From contig JALIZF010000969.1 in NCBI GenBank assembly GCA_029948255.1, forward strand, positions 54,062 to 118,061: DNA of 64,000 nucleotides. The letters are read 5' to 3'. The notes below the pieces were generated by a model. That model did no database searches, was not told the DNA's origin, and saw only the letters and a program-made list of their open reading frames with translations. Shown here piece after piece: positions 1-10,681 of the stretch. The stretch comes from Telmatactis stephensoni. Taxonomy: Eukaryota; Cnidaria; Anthozoa; Actiniaria; Isophelliidae. A program made the translations under genes and the position numbers. Within the stretch, counting starts at the first letter, position 1. Each line of letters opens with the position of its first letter.

Positions 1-221
1 GGAATCTGTTTTTCGGAGCATTTTGAGAACTCAGTTTTGGTTGCTATGTACGCCATCCGTGACGTCACATCGTAGACATCACTGTACCAGCGCGCGCCTA
101 ATATAAACCATTGGAGTCACCTTCACCCTCCTGGTTCACAGGTTTTGCGGAGACGAAACTGGTCCATCCGGAGTAGGTTTAAGAGGGGGGTAGGGGGAGA
201 AAAGGGTTGTCCCATACCATC

Positions 222-294
222 ATTTGTCATGCTAAGGCCAGTTGTACCAACACCGAACAATCTTATACCTGTCAGTTATGGCGGCTTGTGCGCA
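222..294 (+). pseudogene. Decayed EGF-like exon (gene A, E0)
   Basis: The sequence reads like the middle and end of the calcium-binding EGF exons that follow (HAKASCTNT, then SYTCQ) but has lost the upstream DIDEC part. It has also lost the segment coding the CKPGYSGDG loop, so the disulfide pattern cannot form. A GT donor context (gcag|gtatcc) is still present at 295. The same exon and the sequence upstream of it recur in gene B at about 20345-20489 and 27696-27760, which is how I recognise it as an ancestral exon. It is probably skipped in the mature transcript. Confidence 0.6.
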
Positions 295-391
295 GGTATC
301 CAGGATAACACAATGTACGTGTCAGGAGAGAAAGGAAGGGACCTGAACGAATGTTGATAGTTTTTGACTTTAGCAATTTTGTGATTTTTAG

Positions 392-514
392 ATATCGATG
401 AATGTTCGTTGGATGCCCACACTTGTCATGTTAATGCCACTTGTAACAACACCAAAGGCTCTTATACTTGCCAGTGTAAACCTGGTTATTCTGGTGATGG
501 ACGCTTGTGTTCAG
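392..514 (+). CDS. Calcium-binding EGF exon 1 of gene A
   Basis: A 123-nt exon (41 codons) bounded by ttttag and gtactc and read in phase 1 on both sides. It starts DIDEC and contains six cysteines in EGF spacing: C-x6-C-x5[13 protein letters not shown]9-C. The D-I-D-E and N/T-x-x-G-S-Y positions fit the calcium-binding EGF consensus as in fibrillin and Notch. Symmetric phase-1 exons can be added or lost without breaking the frame, which explains the serial copies. The gene's N-terminus lies left of the window; by analogy with gene B it should encode a signal peptide and PAN domain. The product is expected to be secreted or at the cell surface. Confidence 0.88.
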
Positions 515-626
515 GTACTCATTGTTACACAATAAATACCATCTCACGTGGAACAAAGTTTGACCAATGCATATATGTTGACAGCTAATGGACTTCATTA
601 ATTCTACTGTTGTTTGTGATTTTTAG

Positions 627-749
627 ATATCGACGAGTGTTCGTCGGGTGCCCACACTTGTCATACAAATGCTACTTGTAACAACACCAAAGGCTCTTAT
701 ACTTGCCAGTGTAAACCTGGTTATTCTGGTAACGGACGATTGTGTTCAG
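627..749 (+). CDS. Calcium-binding EGF exon 2 of gene A
   Basis: A 123-nt phase-1/1 exon between ttttag and gtacgc. It encodes [12 protein letters not shown] followed by the [16 protein letters not shown] core and GNGRLC. It is nearly identical to exon 30698-30820 of gene B, and the introns on both sides also match those of gene B, pointing to duplication of a multi-exon block rather than of single exons. Confidence 0.9.
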
Positions 750-857
750 GTACGCATAGTAATATATTGTACACCGTGTAGCTGGAGAAGAGACGGGACT
801 TGCATTAAAATGGATAGTTTTTGACTTGACTAATTTTGTGATTGTTTTGATTTTTAG

Positions 858-983
858 ATATCAATGAATGTCTGTCTGGTGCCCACACTTGTCATGCTAA
901 GGCCACTTGTAACAACACCAAAGGTTCTTATACTTGCCAGTGTAAACCTGGTTATTCTGCGGGTAATGGACGTTCGTGCTCAG
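858..983 (+). CDS. Calcium-binding EGF exon 3 of gene A
   Basis: A 126-nt phase-1/1 exon after tttttag. It begins [12 protein letters not shown] and keeps all six cysteines. One extra codon (Ala) sits in the last loop ([10 protein letters not shown]), making it one residue longer than its siblings without frame change. Its counterpart in gene B is 30934-31056. Confidence 0.88.
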
Positions 984-1168
984 GTAATCAATTAAAACCA
1001 TCTCACGTGAAAGAAAGTTTGACCAATGTTGACAGCAAATAAACTACACCAATTTGTCTACTAGCACTACATTTTTTGTTCACACTTCCACTTCATTCTA
1101 TCTCAGTAGTGCAACTTAATTTGGTATTTCATAACACCAATTCTGCTGTTGTTTTTTGTGATTTTTAG

Positions 1169-1291
1169 ATATCGATGAATGTTCGTCTGGAGTTCACACT
1201 TGTCATGCTAAGGCCAGTTGTACCAACACCAAAGGCTCTTACACGTGTCAGTGTAATTCTGGTTACTGTGGTGATGGACTGTCATGCGCTG
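1169..1291 (+). CDS. Calcium-binding EGF exon 4 of gene A
   Basis: A 123-nt phase-1/1 exon between atttttag and gtaagt, the strongest donor of the array. It encodes [24 protein letters not shown] and GYCGDGLSC. The last loop has an additional cysteine (GYC where the others have GYS), giving an odd cysteine count. The counterpart in gene B is 31335-31463. The next intact exon is the CUB exon 7.8 kb downstream. Confidence 0.87.
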
Positions 1292-1376
1292 GTAAGTAGC
1301 ACAGTATATTTTAGGTCTCGATCAAACGAGGAGTCATGTCGATGCTAGCTAATTAACTGAATTGCATTTAGTTTGA

Positions 1377-2067
1377 TACTCAAGCTACTTAAGGCCTGGG
1401 TCATAAGAGTTTTAAGAATTAAACGTTTTTATTCATAACTTGGCAGAAATTGCTAAAGTTTGTATAGAGCCTCGTAAGGGTATGCCATTTGTGGTTCTTA
1501 ATTTTTTTAGCTGAATGGTTTGGTGATCACGTGACTTGTGACGTCATAATTGAAAAAAGTAGTAAAAATGCTTTCCGGCTCCCAGTGTTTGATATCGGAA
1601 AATTCTGAGTGCAAAACCTTGAAGCCCACTATTAGTCCATTCATAATCTAATTGGAGAATTGAACATTGTTGCAATTAACAGAAGATATAGGCTAAAAAG
1701 TATTTTTTGAGTTTGATCACGTGACCTGTTTCGCACAATAACTCCTCAAGAAATCGGAAATGTCAAACTCTCCAGCTAGATATATGTAGAAATTAAGGAC
1801 ACCAATTAGAACTGATAAACAGTGTTTGATTTTATCTACCGATAAAACTCGCAACCGGAGCCCTGAGAGAGCGATTCAGGGCTTAAGATTCCATAATTGG
1901 TCACGTGACCAATCTTAATAAGGATTGTCCATCTTAAGTTCTTTTTCACATCAATTTATTTCAACCCACCAAGTTTTATAGTATTTCATCACGAAAAGGT
2001 AAAGAAAAATTAAATCAAAGTTTAGATTTAAAATCTTGCCTGACCCAGGCCTTAAGTGGCTTGAGTA
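1377..2067. mobile_element. Foldback/MITE element with ~27-bp terminal inverted repeats
   Basis: The ends 1377-1403 and 2041-2067 are inverted copies (core ACTTAAGGCCTGGGTCA, about 25 of 27 matching). The interior carries the palindrome GTCACGTGAC or close variants three times (around 1530, 1722 and 1904). There is no coding capacity. It lies in the fourth intron of gene A. Confidence 0.75.
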
Positions 2068-2430
2068 CCTGCCTTACATCATAATCATGTCAATTGGGAT
2101 ACACCTAAACATTTAGAGAAACAGAAAATGCCTGCTATGTACAGTTTTAGAGAACGTTAACTAGGTTTTTGATCATAATTATAATATGGTATCAGAACAG
2201 GAGCCCAGGCGTTTTCTGAGAAATTTCGACGCTTCGCGAGTGTTCTGCTCAAACGTATCCTCAGTTATTCTACAACTTTACACACTATTTCTTTTATAAA
2301 ATGCAATGTCCATATTTATGGCAAGTCTGAAACACTCGCTTGCTGCTACGTTGCATGCACTGCATGTGTTCTATGGCCAATCAGAGCGTCGGCTAAGTCT
2401 TCAGGCCCCTTAACTTGTTGTACAAAATGG

Positions 2431-2538
2431 TGGATTGTGCTATCCGTTTGATAAATCCTTATAAAACGATCTGTTCAATCCAATAGAGTTGTCCACTGGA
2501 TAAGTATATATTTATCCATCAACGGATAGCACTATCCA
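2431..2538. mobile_element. Small palindromic MITE
   Basis: A 108-bp element whose ends (GTGCTATCCGTT at the left, AACGGATAGCAC at the right) are inverted repeats. The remaining 2070-2980 holds no gene or other element that I can identify. Confidence 0.6.
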
Positions 2539-2982
2539 TATTCGTGCGACTATAACTGTGATCATCAATAGGGAGCTTAAGCACAAAGTACGAGTACCAA
2601 TACGAGTACGAAATTTGACTGATAGAATTTAAAGTTAGTTTTGGATAAATACCATGTTTCAAGCAACTTATAAGTGTTCCAATCAGTATTCTGGATAAAC
2701 ATTGTGCTAGAGGTACAGTCCCTTGACCGAAAAATTAGATTTTGAGCGAGATGAATCAGTCAACCGCATATATCCGTGAAATTTCAATGGGATGACAACG
2801 AATTTTGTACAACAATTCGTCATCGACGGCACGAGGTTGCACGAGGTTTTTGTCGTTGTATTACGCTGAAGTTTAACTGCTCACTAGTACGCACAAACGC
2901 ACAAAAAAATCAATTATTCTAACTTATTTAGTTGTTTCCAACGCACTCAGTTGCTAGTGCTGCATCTGTTCTTTGTTGCACC

Positions 2983-3098
2983 GATCGATCGAGTTGTGTA
3001 GTTAGCAAGTTAGCAGGAATGCACGCTTAAGGTGTTTACCAGTAGTATTTTGGTGATCGATTTTGACAAAATTTCCAATTTTATTTTTGAAAATTGGT
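2983..3098 (-). repeat. Fragment of a foldback repeat family shared with 11524-11637
   Basis: This stretch is the reverse complement of 11524-11637, including the terminal motif GGTGTTTACCAGTAGTATTT. Related ends occur at 12340-12365. It abuts the 3' end of the LINE on its right side. Confidence 0.7.
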
Positions 3099-4528
3099 GA
3101 TATATATATATATATATCGTTTATTCACACCATTGTTTTTTACAACTAAAATATATATATGTATGTACAAATTAAAACGGACTTATAATGGTGAATGTCA
3201 ACTAAATAGCAGAGCTAATCTAGTAGTTAACATAAGATATTGGTTATTAAGATAAATGAATTAATTTAGAGGTCAGAGAATAAACTTAAAGTGTAGATTA
3301 TTATAGCGGGAAAAAAAACTGAATAAAGTTCATACGTACAATCAGATTTAAAAATTCTCATAGATTTGACACACTTACAATATACAAATACACAAAAATG
3401 ATATACATTCAAGCAATACGATATGAAAGATATACATTTACACTAATAGTTTATCAGAAATTTAACATGAAAGAGGGAAAAAACGTTGTGTGATTGAAGT
3501 ACACACAAATATATAAATAAATATAAATACAAATATACAATTTACTCTATTTTAATTGAAGATAATTCAAAGTTTTAATATTGAATTAATTCAGCAAATC
3601 AATAATTGTTTATAAGATCATTTTTCAGGAGTCGTTTAAATTTGTATTTCGAGCAATCCTTGTACTCATCAGGTATTGAATTCCAGATTTTTGCCCCATT
3701 AAATCTTATACTGAATTTAGCATAGTTTGTTCTAGCGGGAGGAATGTAAAAGGAATTTTTAGAAGCCAACCTTGTATTGTAATTATGAACGTCACTGACT
3801 GAGGTGAAGAAATTTTCAAATGCACAAGGTAATTTCTTTGAATAAAAGTCAAACATAAAGAGAGAATTTTGGTAATTTATAAGGTCTGTAAATTTGATAA
3901 TATTAAATTTTTTAAAAGTTGGACTAGTATGAGCATCATAAGAAGAGAAATTCATAGTCCTAATGATTCTTTTCTGGAGAATTACAATTGGTCGAATAGA
4001 AGTAGGGTATGTATTTCCCCAAATTGTCAGCCCATATGTCAAAAATGGAAATATTAATGAGTAATAAAATTTTAAAAGTAAATTTGAATTGACAAAGGGT
4101 CGAAGCTTGTAGAGAAGGCCACAACCTCTTCGTAATTTGGAGGCAACATATTGAATGTGTTGTTTCCAGCTTTAGCGAATCAATAAAGATGCCTAGATAC
4201 TTAATATAAGAAACATTTTCAATTCTTTTGTTGTTAATATTTAGGATAACATTATAATTCATTTTCTTTTGCGGAGGATGGAAAATGACGAAGCTAGTTT
4301 TGTCAACATTTAGAGCAAGACGATTACTATTTAGCCAATCAGTAACAGCTTTAAGATTATAATTAAGAGTTGCTTCTAGCGATAGTAAACTTTTGTTTTT
4401 GTAAAATATATTTGTGTCATCTGCAAAGAGGTGAAATTCAAAAGCATTAGTACAGTTGTTGAAGTCATTAACATACAACAAGAATAAAAGCGGTCCAAGA
4501 ACCGATCCTTGAGGAACCCCACAACTAA
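3099..4528 (-). mobile_element. LINE, 3' part: reverse transcriptase palm to C-terminus and 3' UTR
   Basis: The minus strand encodes the C-terminal half of a non-LTR reverse transcriptase. SCGVPQGSVLGPLLFLLY is the B/GVPQG motif, FADDTNIF the catalytic motif, and RLALNVDKTSFVIF and YLGIFID the following conserved blocks. The tail contains YNTRLASKNSFYIPP and FNGAKIWNSIP, typical of CR1/L2/Rex-like elements. A frame break lies near 3960-4040, so it is dead. The 3' end is an AT repeat at about 3100-3120. The 5' half of the same copy is at 7375-7691; the two are separated by the DNA element at 4531-7372. Confidence 0.88.
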
Positions 4529-4530
4529 TA

Positions 4531-7372
4531 GCGGAGCTCCCGCGCGGGCCGAAGGCCCGCGCGAGCGGAGCACCATACCTAAGAAAAAATGGTAACCCAT
4601 CGAGTTGATTTTTCATGGCTTGAGTATACGTCACTCGTCCGTACGTCGTCCGTGCCCCATCGCGATGCTGATTGGCTGATTGCTTTTTGGCGCCAACTTG
4701 ACGCGCGCTGACACTTTGAAAACTGAAAATTTACAAGTTTCCTTGCAGTTTTAACTTGCAAAGCTTAAAAATAGTATTCTCGAAACCTCGTAAAAATTTA
4801 GCGATTTTGATGAACATTAATCTGTGCCAATCTTGACAGGTTAAAGCGAAAAAAACCGTACGTTTGAATTTTTTTCGGGCCTGGTGTCGTTTCAAAAACT
4901 GCTCGAAAGACGAAAGACACAGAGGATATTTTCAAAGTTGGACGACTTTTTAGTTGGATTCGTAGTTTAAAAAAATTCCTCATAATGAATAAGTCATTGA
5001 GGATCGTGTATTCTTCGTTTCGTGAAGATGCCTTCAGTAAAGCTGCTTAAAAATCTAGCCAAAGTTGGAAATAAATCAAGAATCGTCTGCATTGAGCGTG
5101 AAACAAGGACCAGTATGCTTCGAAAAGACAACAAGGAAAGCACTTCAAGGTAAAGACCCTGGCCAGAAAATGATATCAAAAAGTCTCTTGTACCTATATT
5201 TGATCTTTGATCTTTGATTTGGGATTGATGACTTAAAAAAACCTTTTATGCACGTTGAACTGTGGCCAAGTTTAAAGAAACACTCGATCAAGCCTTACAT
5301 GAAATGTACAACGACATTTTGTTTTACGGTGAACTTTTTGCACTAGTTCTAATAATAATAAAATTAGTAAAAAAAAATTGATTTTGAACTTATTTCAACC
5401 CCACTAATGTGTAAATACAGCTCAAGTTTTGGTCTGGAATTTAATGAAACAATTGACAGGAAAAAAAGAAGGAATTTTGCCATGCAAACTAGAATTGTTT
5501 TTATACTTTATTCATCTGGATGAAGTTGCTCAGTGAGCCCTGTGAAGCCTTAAATACAGACTGAAAATGCTTAATTCCTTGTTTTCTTGTTATTTCAATT
5601 AGCTGTTTTTATAATCACTTTAAATTGTATTATCAGTGTAATCTGGAAGAGAAAAGTGGGAGACAAGTATTCGCTTAGCTAGTGTGTCATTCTTTTCTAC
5701 ATTAAGGAGGCTCCCTATAGTTATAGTGGATACTGATACTAAATGAAAAAGTCATGTTTAAAATCAAGTTTGTTTGCATATTGACAGCTTATAGACCAAT
5801 TATATTGAAGATTATGAGTTTTAGGATTTGTTGTAAGGGCCATGATCCCATGGATGTTACCATAGCAACGCTACAGCTTCCATAAAAAGGTCCCTTTTTA
5901 CCAATTAAATTTTAATTGCTCGAAGTTTCCACGGTAAAAGTTGATTTTTTTAAAATAATATGAAACTTTGCTTAATTTGTGATTGTATGATCGATTTTAA
6001 AAATATTCTGGACATCAGAATATGAGATATTGTCAAATTTCGGTTTTTCTAAATTGAGAAAAATCTAATGTCAGGAAGTCAGCTAAAGTTTGGTAGTGGC
6101 TGTATGATAATGTGGAAAATAGATTTTATGAGTTTTAAAAAAGTTCACCGTAGAAAACTTGCGTTTTTACTCATTTTATTGAAACAATGACCTTCCTTAA
6201 TGCTGACGTCACGTTGCTATAGCAACCTTTCGAGCAATGAGTTTCATATCAAACGGTTCCCTGATTCATGGTCTGTCATATGGTTGGCTGTACGGTTGTC
6301 AAAGTATAAATTTGAAGCAGTATATTATCCACATTTTACCATTGGTATAATGGTCTTTGAAACTATAGTGAGCTACCTTAAATAACAAAACAAAATAACA
6401 ACAACAACCACAAAAAACAAGATGTCACAAATATAGTGAAGACAGACAAATCAATATATGTTGTTCTGTAATATTCAGGATGTCGAAAAGGTTTAATTAC
6501 TTGTATCAATTTAAAAAAATGTTTTGGAGATTTTGCTTTCTATTTCTGAAAATTATGAACCCTTACAAAGTCAGTTATGAAATCTGACAGTGAATCTGAA
6601 TATTAAAATTTACTGTAACAAAGGTCACTGAGCATACAAGCCCATACAATATACAAACCAAAACCAAAACTTATTTTAAAAATGCTTTTTAAATAATCTT
6701 CATTTCAACTTTTTCAATTACCACAGGAAGCCCAATTCATTTGAATCAAGAACATAAAAAAATTAAAATTGAAATTGGAGCTTTACTTTTAGGTAGTAGT
6801 TGTTTTGAGTTGTTTTACAATTTCATCTAAAGTCATGATTAGTGTAACCTGGAAGAGAGAATTCTTGTTTCGTGTAAAGACAACTATTTATCAGTGTCAT
6901 TCTACTCTACATAATAATAAAAAAAAAACAAGATGCCACAATACTGTCAAGACAGAAAAATCTAAATATAATTTTCTGCAATGTCTAATTGTTTAATTGA
7001 AGGATGTTGAATTAGGTTCAGTATTTATGTGAATGAAATCAGTTTGAGGGATTTTTGCATCCTATTTCTGAGAATTATGAAGCACTACTACTAAGTCAAT
7101 TATAAAATCTGATACAAATATCTGAATAAATATCACTATGGTCACTGAGTTGAAAGCCTTAATATAATTCTCAGGAGACTGAAGGGCAAGAAATAAAGCT
7201 TGATCTATAGTCTTTATTTCAACTTTTACAACAAAATGCAATATTTGTTTGCCTATTACCACAGCAAGCCCAATTCATTTGAATCAAAAACGTCAAAATA
7301 AAACAAAGTATTTAAAATTATTATTATATTTAAATGGGAGCTCCGCTATTAGGTAGTACCTAATTTTTATAT
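4531..7372. mobile_element. 2.8-kb non-autonomous DNA element (TA target site) inside the LINE
   Basis: The left end begins GCGGAGCTCCC followed by a GC-rich hairpin (CGCGCGGGCC-gaa-GGCCCGCGCG, about 4541-4563). The right end carries the inverted GGGAGCTCCGC (7336-7346), then a near-palindrome ATTAGGTAGTACCTAAT, and stops at about 7372. TA dinucleotides flank it at 4529-4530 and 7373-7374. Removing the element plus one TA rejoins the reverse transcriptase frame (DYSS to ISCGVPQGS), which fixes both boundaries. No transposase is visible, so it must be mobilised in trans; the TA target suggests Tc1/mariner-like or another TA-using enzyme (inference). Related copies occupy 20492-27693. Confidence 0.85.
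5706..6377. mobile_element. 672-bp TTAA-flanked MITE nested in the TA element
   Basis: TTAA lies on both sides (5702-5705 and 6378-6381). The ends are imperfect inverted repeats (GGAGGCTCCCTATAGTT against AACTATAGTGAGCTACC). The paralogous copies at about 24312 and 26605 read ctacattaa with no insert, giving an empty site. A TTAA duplication is the hallmark of piggyBac-type transposition. No ORF is supported. Confidence 0.8.
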
Positions 7373-7374
7373 TA

Positions 7375-7691
7375 CTGCTATAGTCTGAGTTAATATTATT
7401 GATTGAAACAAATTGCTTTCTGTCACATAGATAAGAGCAAGACCAATTATATATAAACAGTACCTCGTATGCCATAGTGTTCAAGTTTTGACAAAAGTAT
7501 GTTGTGATCTACTGAATCAAAGGCTTTACTTAAGTCAAGAAAAAGACCACATGAAAAAAATCCTTCATCTATGGATTTAACTATTTTGTCAAGTATAAGA
7601 GTTACCGCATGAGTTGTGGAATGCACGAATGGTTTGAACGAAAGCCAAATTGGTTATTATGAAGAATATGGTCAACTTATTATAAGAATAT
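7375..7691 (-). mobile_element. LINE, 5' part: reverse transcriptase fingers
   Basis: The minus strand encodes NQFGFR and, in another frame, [15 protein letters not shown] then [14 protein letters not shown] and [12 protein letters not shown]. The catalytic first aspartate (FLDLSKAFD) is present. An insertion of about 8 bp between these blocks shifts the frame. The sequence continues directly into the 3' part at 3099-4528 once the DNA element is removed. The copy is truncated upstream at about 7691, where a foldback repeat begins. Confidence 0.85.
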
Positions 7692-8466
7692 GGTCAACTT
7701 ACATTTGTCTGATCAAAATGATTTTCACACAAGATACTAAGGAGGGATTGCAAATTTGATTGATGCCAATTTTTTTCCATGACGCGTTGCTGTGGCAACG
7801 AAAAACAAAGATCATTGAATAGGCCATTTGCATGATGGCGTCATATACTACAACTACCAGAATGCTTTGCTCACTTTCTTTTGTAAAATAATTAGTGCCA
7901 ATTGTTTTACTATTCTCAAAAGGGAATAAAAATCTGAATAAGAAAGAAAATTCGTAGAGCATTCTGGTAGTTGTAGTAAAATGACGCCATCGTGCATATG
8001 GCCTATTCAGTTTTCCTAAAATATCTCCCGTTTTTGATGAGCTCTAGAAAAATGGCTATATAGGTGTTAAACTTCACTTTCTTGCACAGTTAACCAACTC
8101 AAAATCAGAAAGTTTTATCAGAGGGATTTTGAATAAATCCCGAAAAACTTAACAAAACTATTAAATTTGGTGACTCGAAATTAAAGAACGAGAAAAAATT
8201 TCAACTTTCGCAAAATAACTTTTAATTGATGTCAAAAGTTGCCAAAAGCTTTTGTTTATTGGTCCTGTGAGCGGCTTTGATGTAAGTTGTAAGCGATAAA
8301 AAAGTGGAAACTGGTCGACCATTCACACGAAAGCACAGTTGACGAGAAAAATTATATCTCTTCAAAGGAACAACTTACATCAAAACCGCTCACAGGACAA
8401 ATAGGCAAAGACTTTTGGCAACTTTTGACATCAATTAAAAGTTATTTTGCAAAAGTTGGATAATTT
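7692..8466. mobile_element. Foldback repeat copy (family of 11340-12365) carrying a nested MITE
   Basis: The first 130 bases are the reverse complement of about 12165-12295. The part at 8010-8466 matches 11640-12000 and contains long internal inverted repeats (AACTTTTGACATCAATTAAA against its complement, and GAGCGGCTTTGATGTAAGTT against its complement). A separate MITE is inserted at 7818-8007. Confidence 0.75.
7818..8007. mobile_element. 190-bp MITE with ~50-bp inverted ends (copy 1)
   Basis: The ends are AATAGGCCATTTGCATGATG and its complement at the right, continuing into CTACAACTACCAGAATGCT. A second, diverged copy is at 55203-55393. It interrupts the foldback repeat, whose uninterrupted counterpart is at about 11465-11480. 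Confidence 0.8.
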
Positions 8467-8856
8467 CTTATCATCTACCTAATAATAATGTTGATGCACA
8501 TGTGGCAATTTTGTATTTATTTTTTACAAATTCGCAAGGGTTTACTTTGATATTCAACCATATAATGCTTTGTTTGCTTGTTTTCTATTATTTCAATAAT
8601 AAATATAACTGCTGAATAGTTGAATAGGTCTTGAATTTCGTTACCGAGGCTGAGTGTGTAGAGAGAGTCGTGAATGAATGAATCAATCATTATTCAATCA
8701 GAGATTCAGAGAGTACGAGAGAGCCAGTCATTCCTAAGAAATACTACTACGCCATTCACATTATGCAATATTAACTTAAACACCAATTCATAGATGATAA
8801 CTGCATTTCATCCTATTCTTCACGTGATAAATTTTGGCAGTTTTTAAAATCTATAG

Positions 8857-8976
8857 ATATCGATGAATGTTCGTCTGGTGCCCACACTTGTCATGCATGT
8901 TAACGCCAGTTGTACCAATACTGACGGGTCCTTTACTTGTCTGTGCAATCCTAGTTACCATGCATGGCGATGGACG
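8857..8976 (+). pseudogene. Frameshifted calcium-binding EGF exon of gene A
   Basis: An acceptor (ctatag) is followed by [13 protein letters not shown] and then, out of frame, ASCTNTDGSFTC and NPSY. Two separate 4-bp tandem duplications (CATG to CATGCATG, near 8892 and 8960) break the frame; without them the exon would read as a normal EGF to the GDG loop. The normal end is replaced by GATGGAC|gtaaga. Inclusion would truncate the protein, so it is probably a dead exon. Confidence 0.75.
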
Positions 8977-9059
8977 TAAGACACATGTTACATGGGGACT
9001 AAGGCACAAAGCTGCAGTCATCGTAGCTGATTTTATTCTGTTCTATATTTATTTCATAG

Positions 9060-9419
9060 CTTATTCCGTTTCCAGTGTTTCTGTTCAAACAAGTTGTGTT
9101 TACACCGATATTGATGGCTGCAGTGGCCGATTTACATCACCTAATTATCCTGGCTATTATAATAATTCTCAAAGCTGTTGGTGGCGCCTTAATTCCGCCA
9201 ACAAAGTTTTTCTCTCATTCGAAAGCTTTGATACAGAACCAGGGTATGATTTTGTACGAGTTTACGACGGGGCATCAAGTACTCCTCCATCCATATCCCT
9301 TGGTAATTTCAATGGAACCAGCCTTCCCCCAAGCATCACCAGTTCGTCCAAGCAGCTGTACGTCGAATTCACTACCGATGGTTCAGTTCTAAAAACAGGG
9401 TTTTCTGCACGCTATCAAG
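9060..9419 (+). CDS. CUB domain exon of gene A
   Basis: A 360-nt exon, phase 1 on both sides, after a pyrimidine-rich tract ending tttcatag and before gtagaa. I chose this acceptor over the later tttccag at 9075 because only this one keeps phase 1. It encodes a CUB domain: GCSGRFTSPNYPGYYNNSQ, CWWRL, VFLSFESFDTE, YDFVRVYDG, QLYVEFTTDGS, GFSARYQG. CUB domains are extracellular beta-sandwiches that bind proteins or carbohydrate, often with calcium. The second cysteine pair of classical CUBs is absent. The paralogous exon is 33008-33352. Confidence 0.88.
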
Positions 9420-9499
9420 GTAGAATATGTCCACGACTTTTTCTGAAATTCATCGTATTTTGTTCTAGGGAAAATAATTATTTGTGCTCATAAACTCTA

Positions 9500-9560
9500 C
9501 ATTTGATGCGGCGCTGTTGTTAACGTTGTTGTCGCTGTTGTTGTTGTTGTTTGACAACTT
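9500..9560 (+). repeat. GTT-rich trinucleotide tract
   Basis: An imperfect (GTT)n run in the last intron of gene A. The corresponding intron of gene B has the same type of tract at 33425-33472. Confidence 0.7.
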
Positions 9561-9598
9561 TTAGAAGTGTACTTACTAAAATTTTATATTCTCTACAG

Positions 9599-9606
9599 GG
9601 GTTTAG
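9599..9606 (+). CDS. Candidate terminal exon of gene A (stop)
   Basis: After ctctacag the phase-1 frame gives Gly-Val-stop (GG GTT TAG). The downstream text GTTTAGCTGACGATTTCAAGG is nearly identical to the position after the CUB exon of gene B (33631), and in both genes the preceding intron contains a (GTT)n-rich run. Conservation of acceptor and stop suggests a real 3' exon, but no polyadenylation data support it. Confidence 0.45.
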
Positions 9607-9609
9607 CTG

Positions 9610-10391
9610 ACGATTTCAAGGTTTACTGCAAGATGCAATTGATACTTAATCTGTCAGTTTTACATCAGTTGATCATAAGTAGTGAAAATGAGGGATGTCT
9701 CTCGGCAAACGGCTGTTTAGTGTTGTTGTATTTCGTGACGTTACAAAAGTTCTAACAGAGCCAGCAAAATGTATAAAAAGCATTCCCATTAGTTAGCGTT
9801 CAAAATATGCATGTTTTGGCTAAAATCCGAATAACGCCGTGTTCAAACGACTGCGCATGTGCAGCACTTAGGTGACAGAACAGTGAATTTGTATGGGAAA
9901 ACACTTCAAAGTCAATTTATAAGAAACTCCGTTGATATTTAGTCTCCGTATTTGTTGTGGAAGAAGAATATGTTGAGTTTAAATTATTCCTCGTTTACAC
10001 CTCCAGAATTTTTTTACATCTTGAGATATTAAATTGTCACGAGAATCTACTCGCTTTTAAGACCTTTTAATTGTATTTACGCTAGTTACAACAACAAAAT
10101 ACGCTCTTGGAGCACGCTACTTAACGGAGACTAAATATTAACCTTTCTTATAAATTGATTTTGAACACTATCGGCCAAAAATCCTGATGTTCGCTGCTCA
10201 TTCACCTAATTGCTGCACGTGCGCAATCGTTTGACCGCGGTGTTAATCCGGATAAGTATGAACGCAAAAAAGGCTGGCACTAGGCTTGGTTTGGTATACC
10301 TGTCTAATTTCCCATAAGCCACCGCTCCTTTTGCTAGTTCCATTTCCCCGCAACATATAATATCGAAAATTTGTACTCCCTATATTGGTGT
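9610..10391. other. Stretch with no recognised feature
   Basis: AT-rich sequence downstream of gene A. I see partial inverted similarity between about 9830-9990 and 10120-10250 (e.g. GTCTCCGT, ATAAGAAACTCC), suggesting an old foldback element, but no gene. Confidence 0.4.
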
Positions 10392-10681
10392 GCTAGGGAT
10401 GATCGTCGTATTTTTTAGGGGTTGAAATCGCCGATTTGGTATTTTTTAGGGGTCGTCAGAGAAAATCAAAGGTTTTTCAGAAAAGATGGTATTTTTTAGG
10501 GGTACAAAATAAACGAGACGATTTTTTTTTATTCACTTACTTCTTTGTTAGTTTTTTGTTTGTTTTTTTGGTATTTTTTAGGGGTATTTTTGAGCTGTTA
10601 GGTATTTTTTAGGGTCGAAAATTTTGGCATTTGGGTATTTTTTAGGGTACGTTTTGGAGGTTTCCGACGATCATCCCTAGC
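10392..10681. mobile_element. 290-bp element with 17-bp perfect TIRs and internal GGTATTTTTTAGGGG array
   Basis: The ends are GCTAGGGATGATCGTCG and its exact complement. Inside, GGTATTTTTTAGGG(G) recurs about six times in one orientation with irregular spacing. Degenerate relatives of the motif occur at about 34470-34510 and 57470-57560. No ORF. Confidence 0.8.

Noticed and set aside
145..357. 70-codon ORF at the left end
   Set aside because: The frame is not that of the EGF remnant it overlaps and has no start context or domain.
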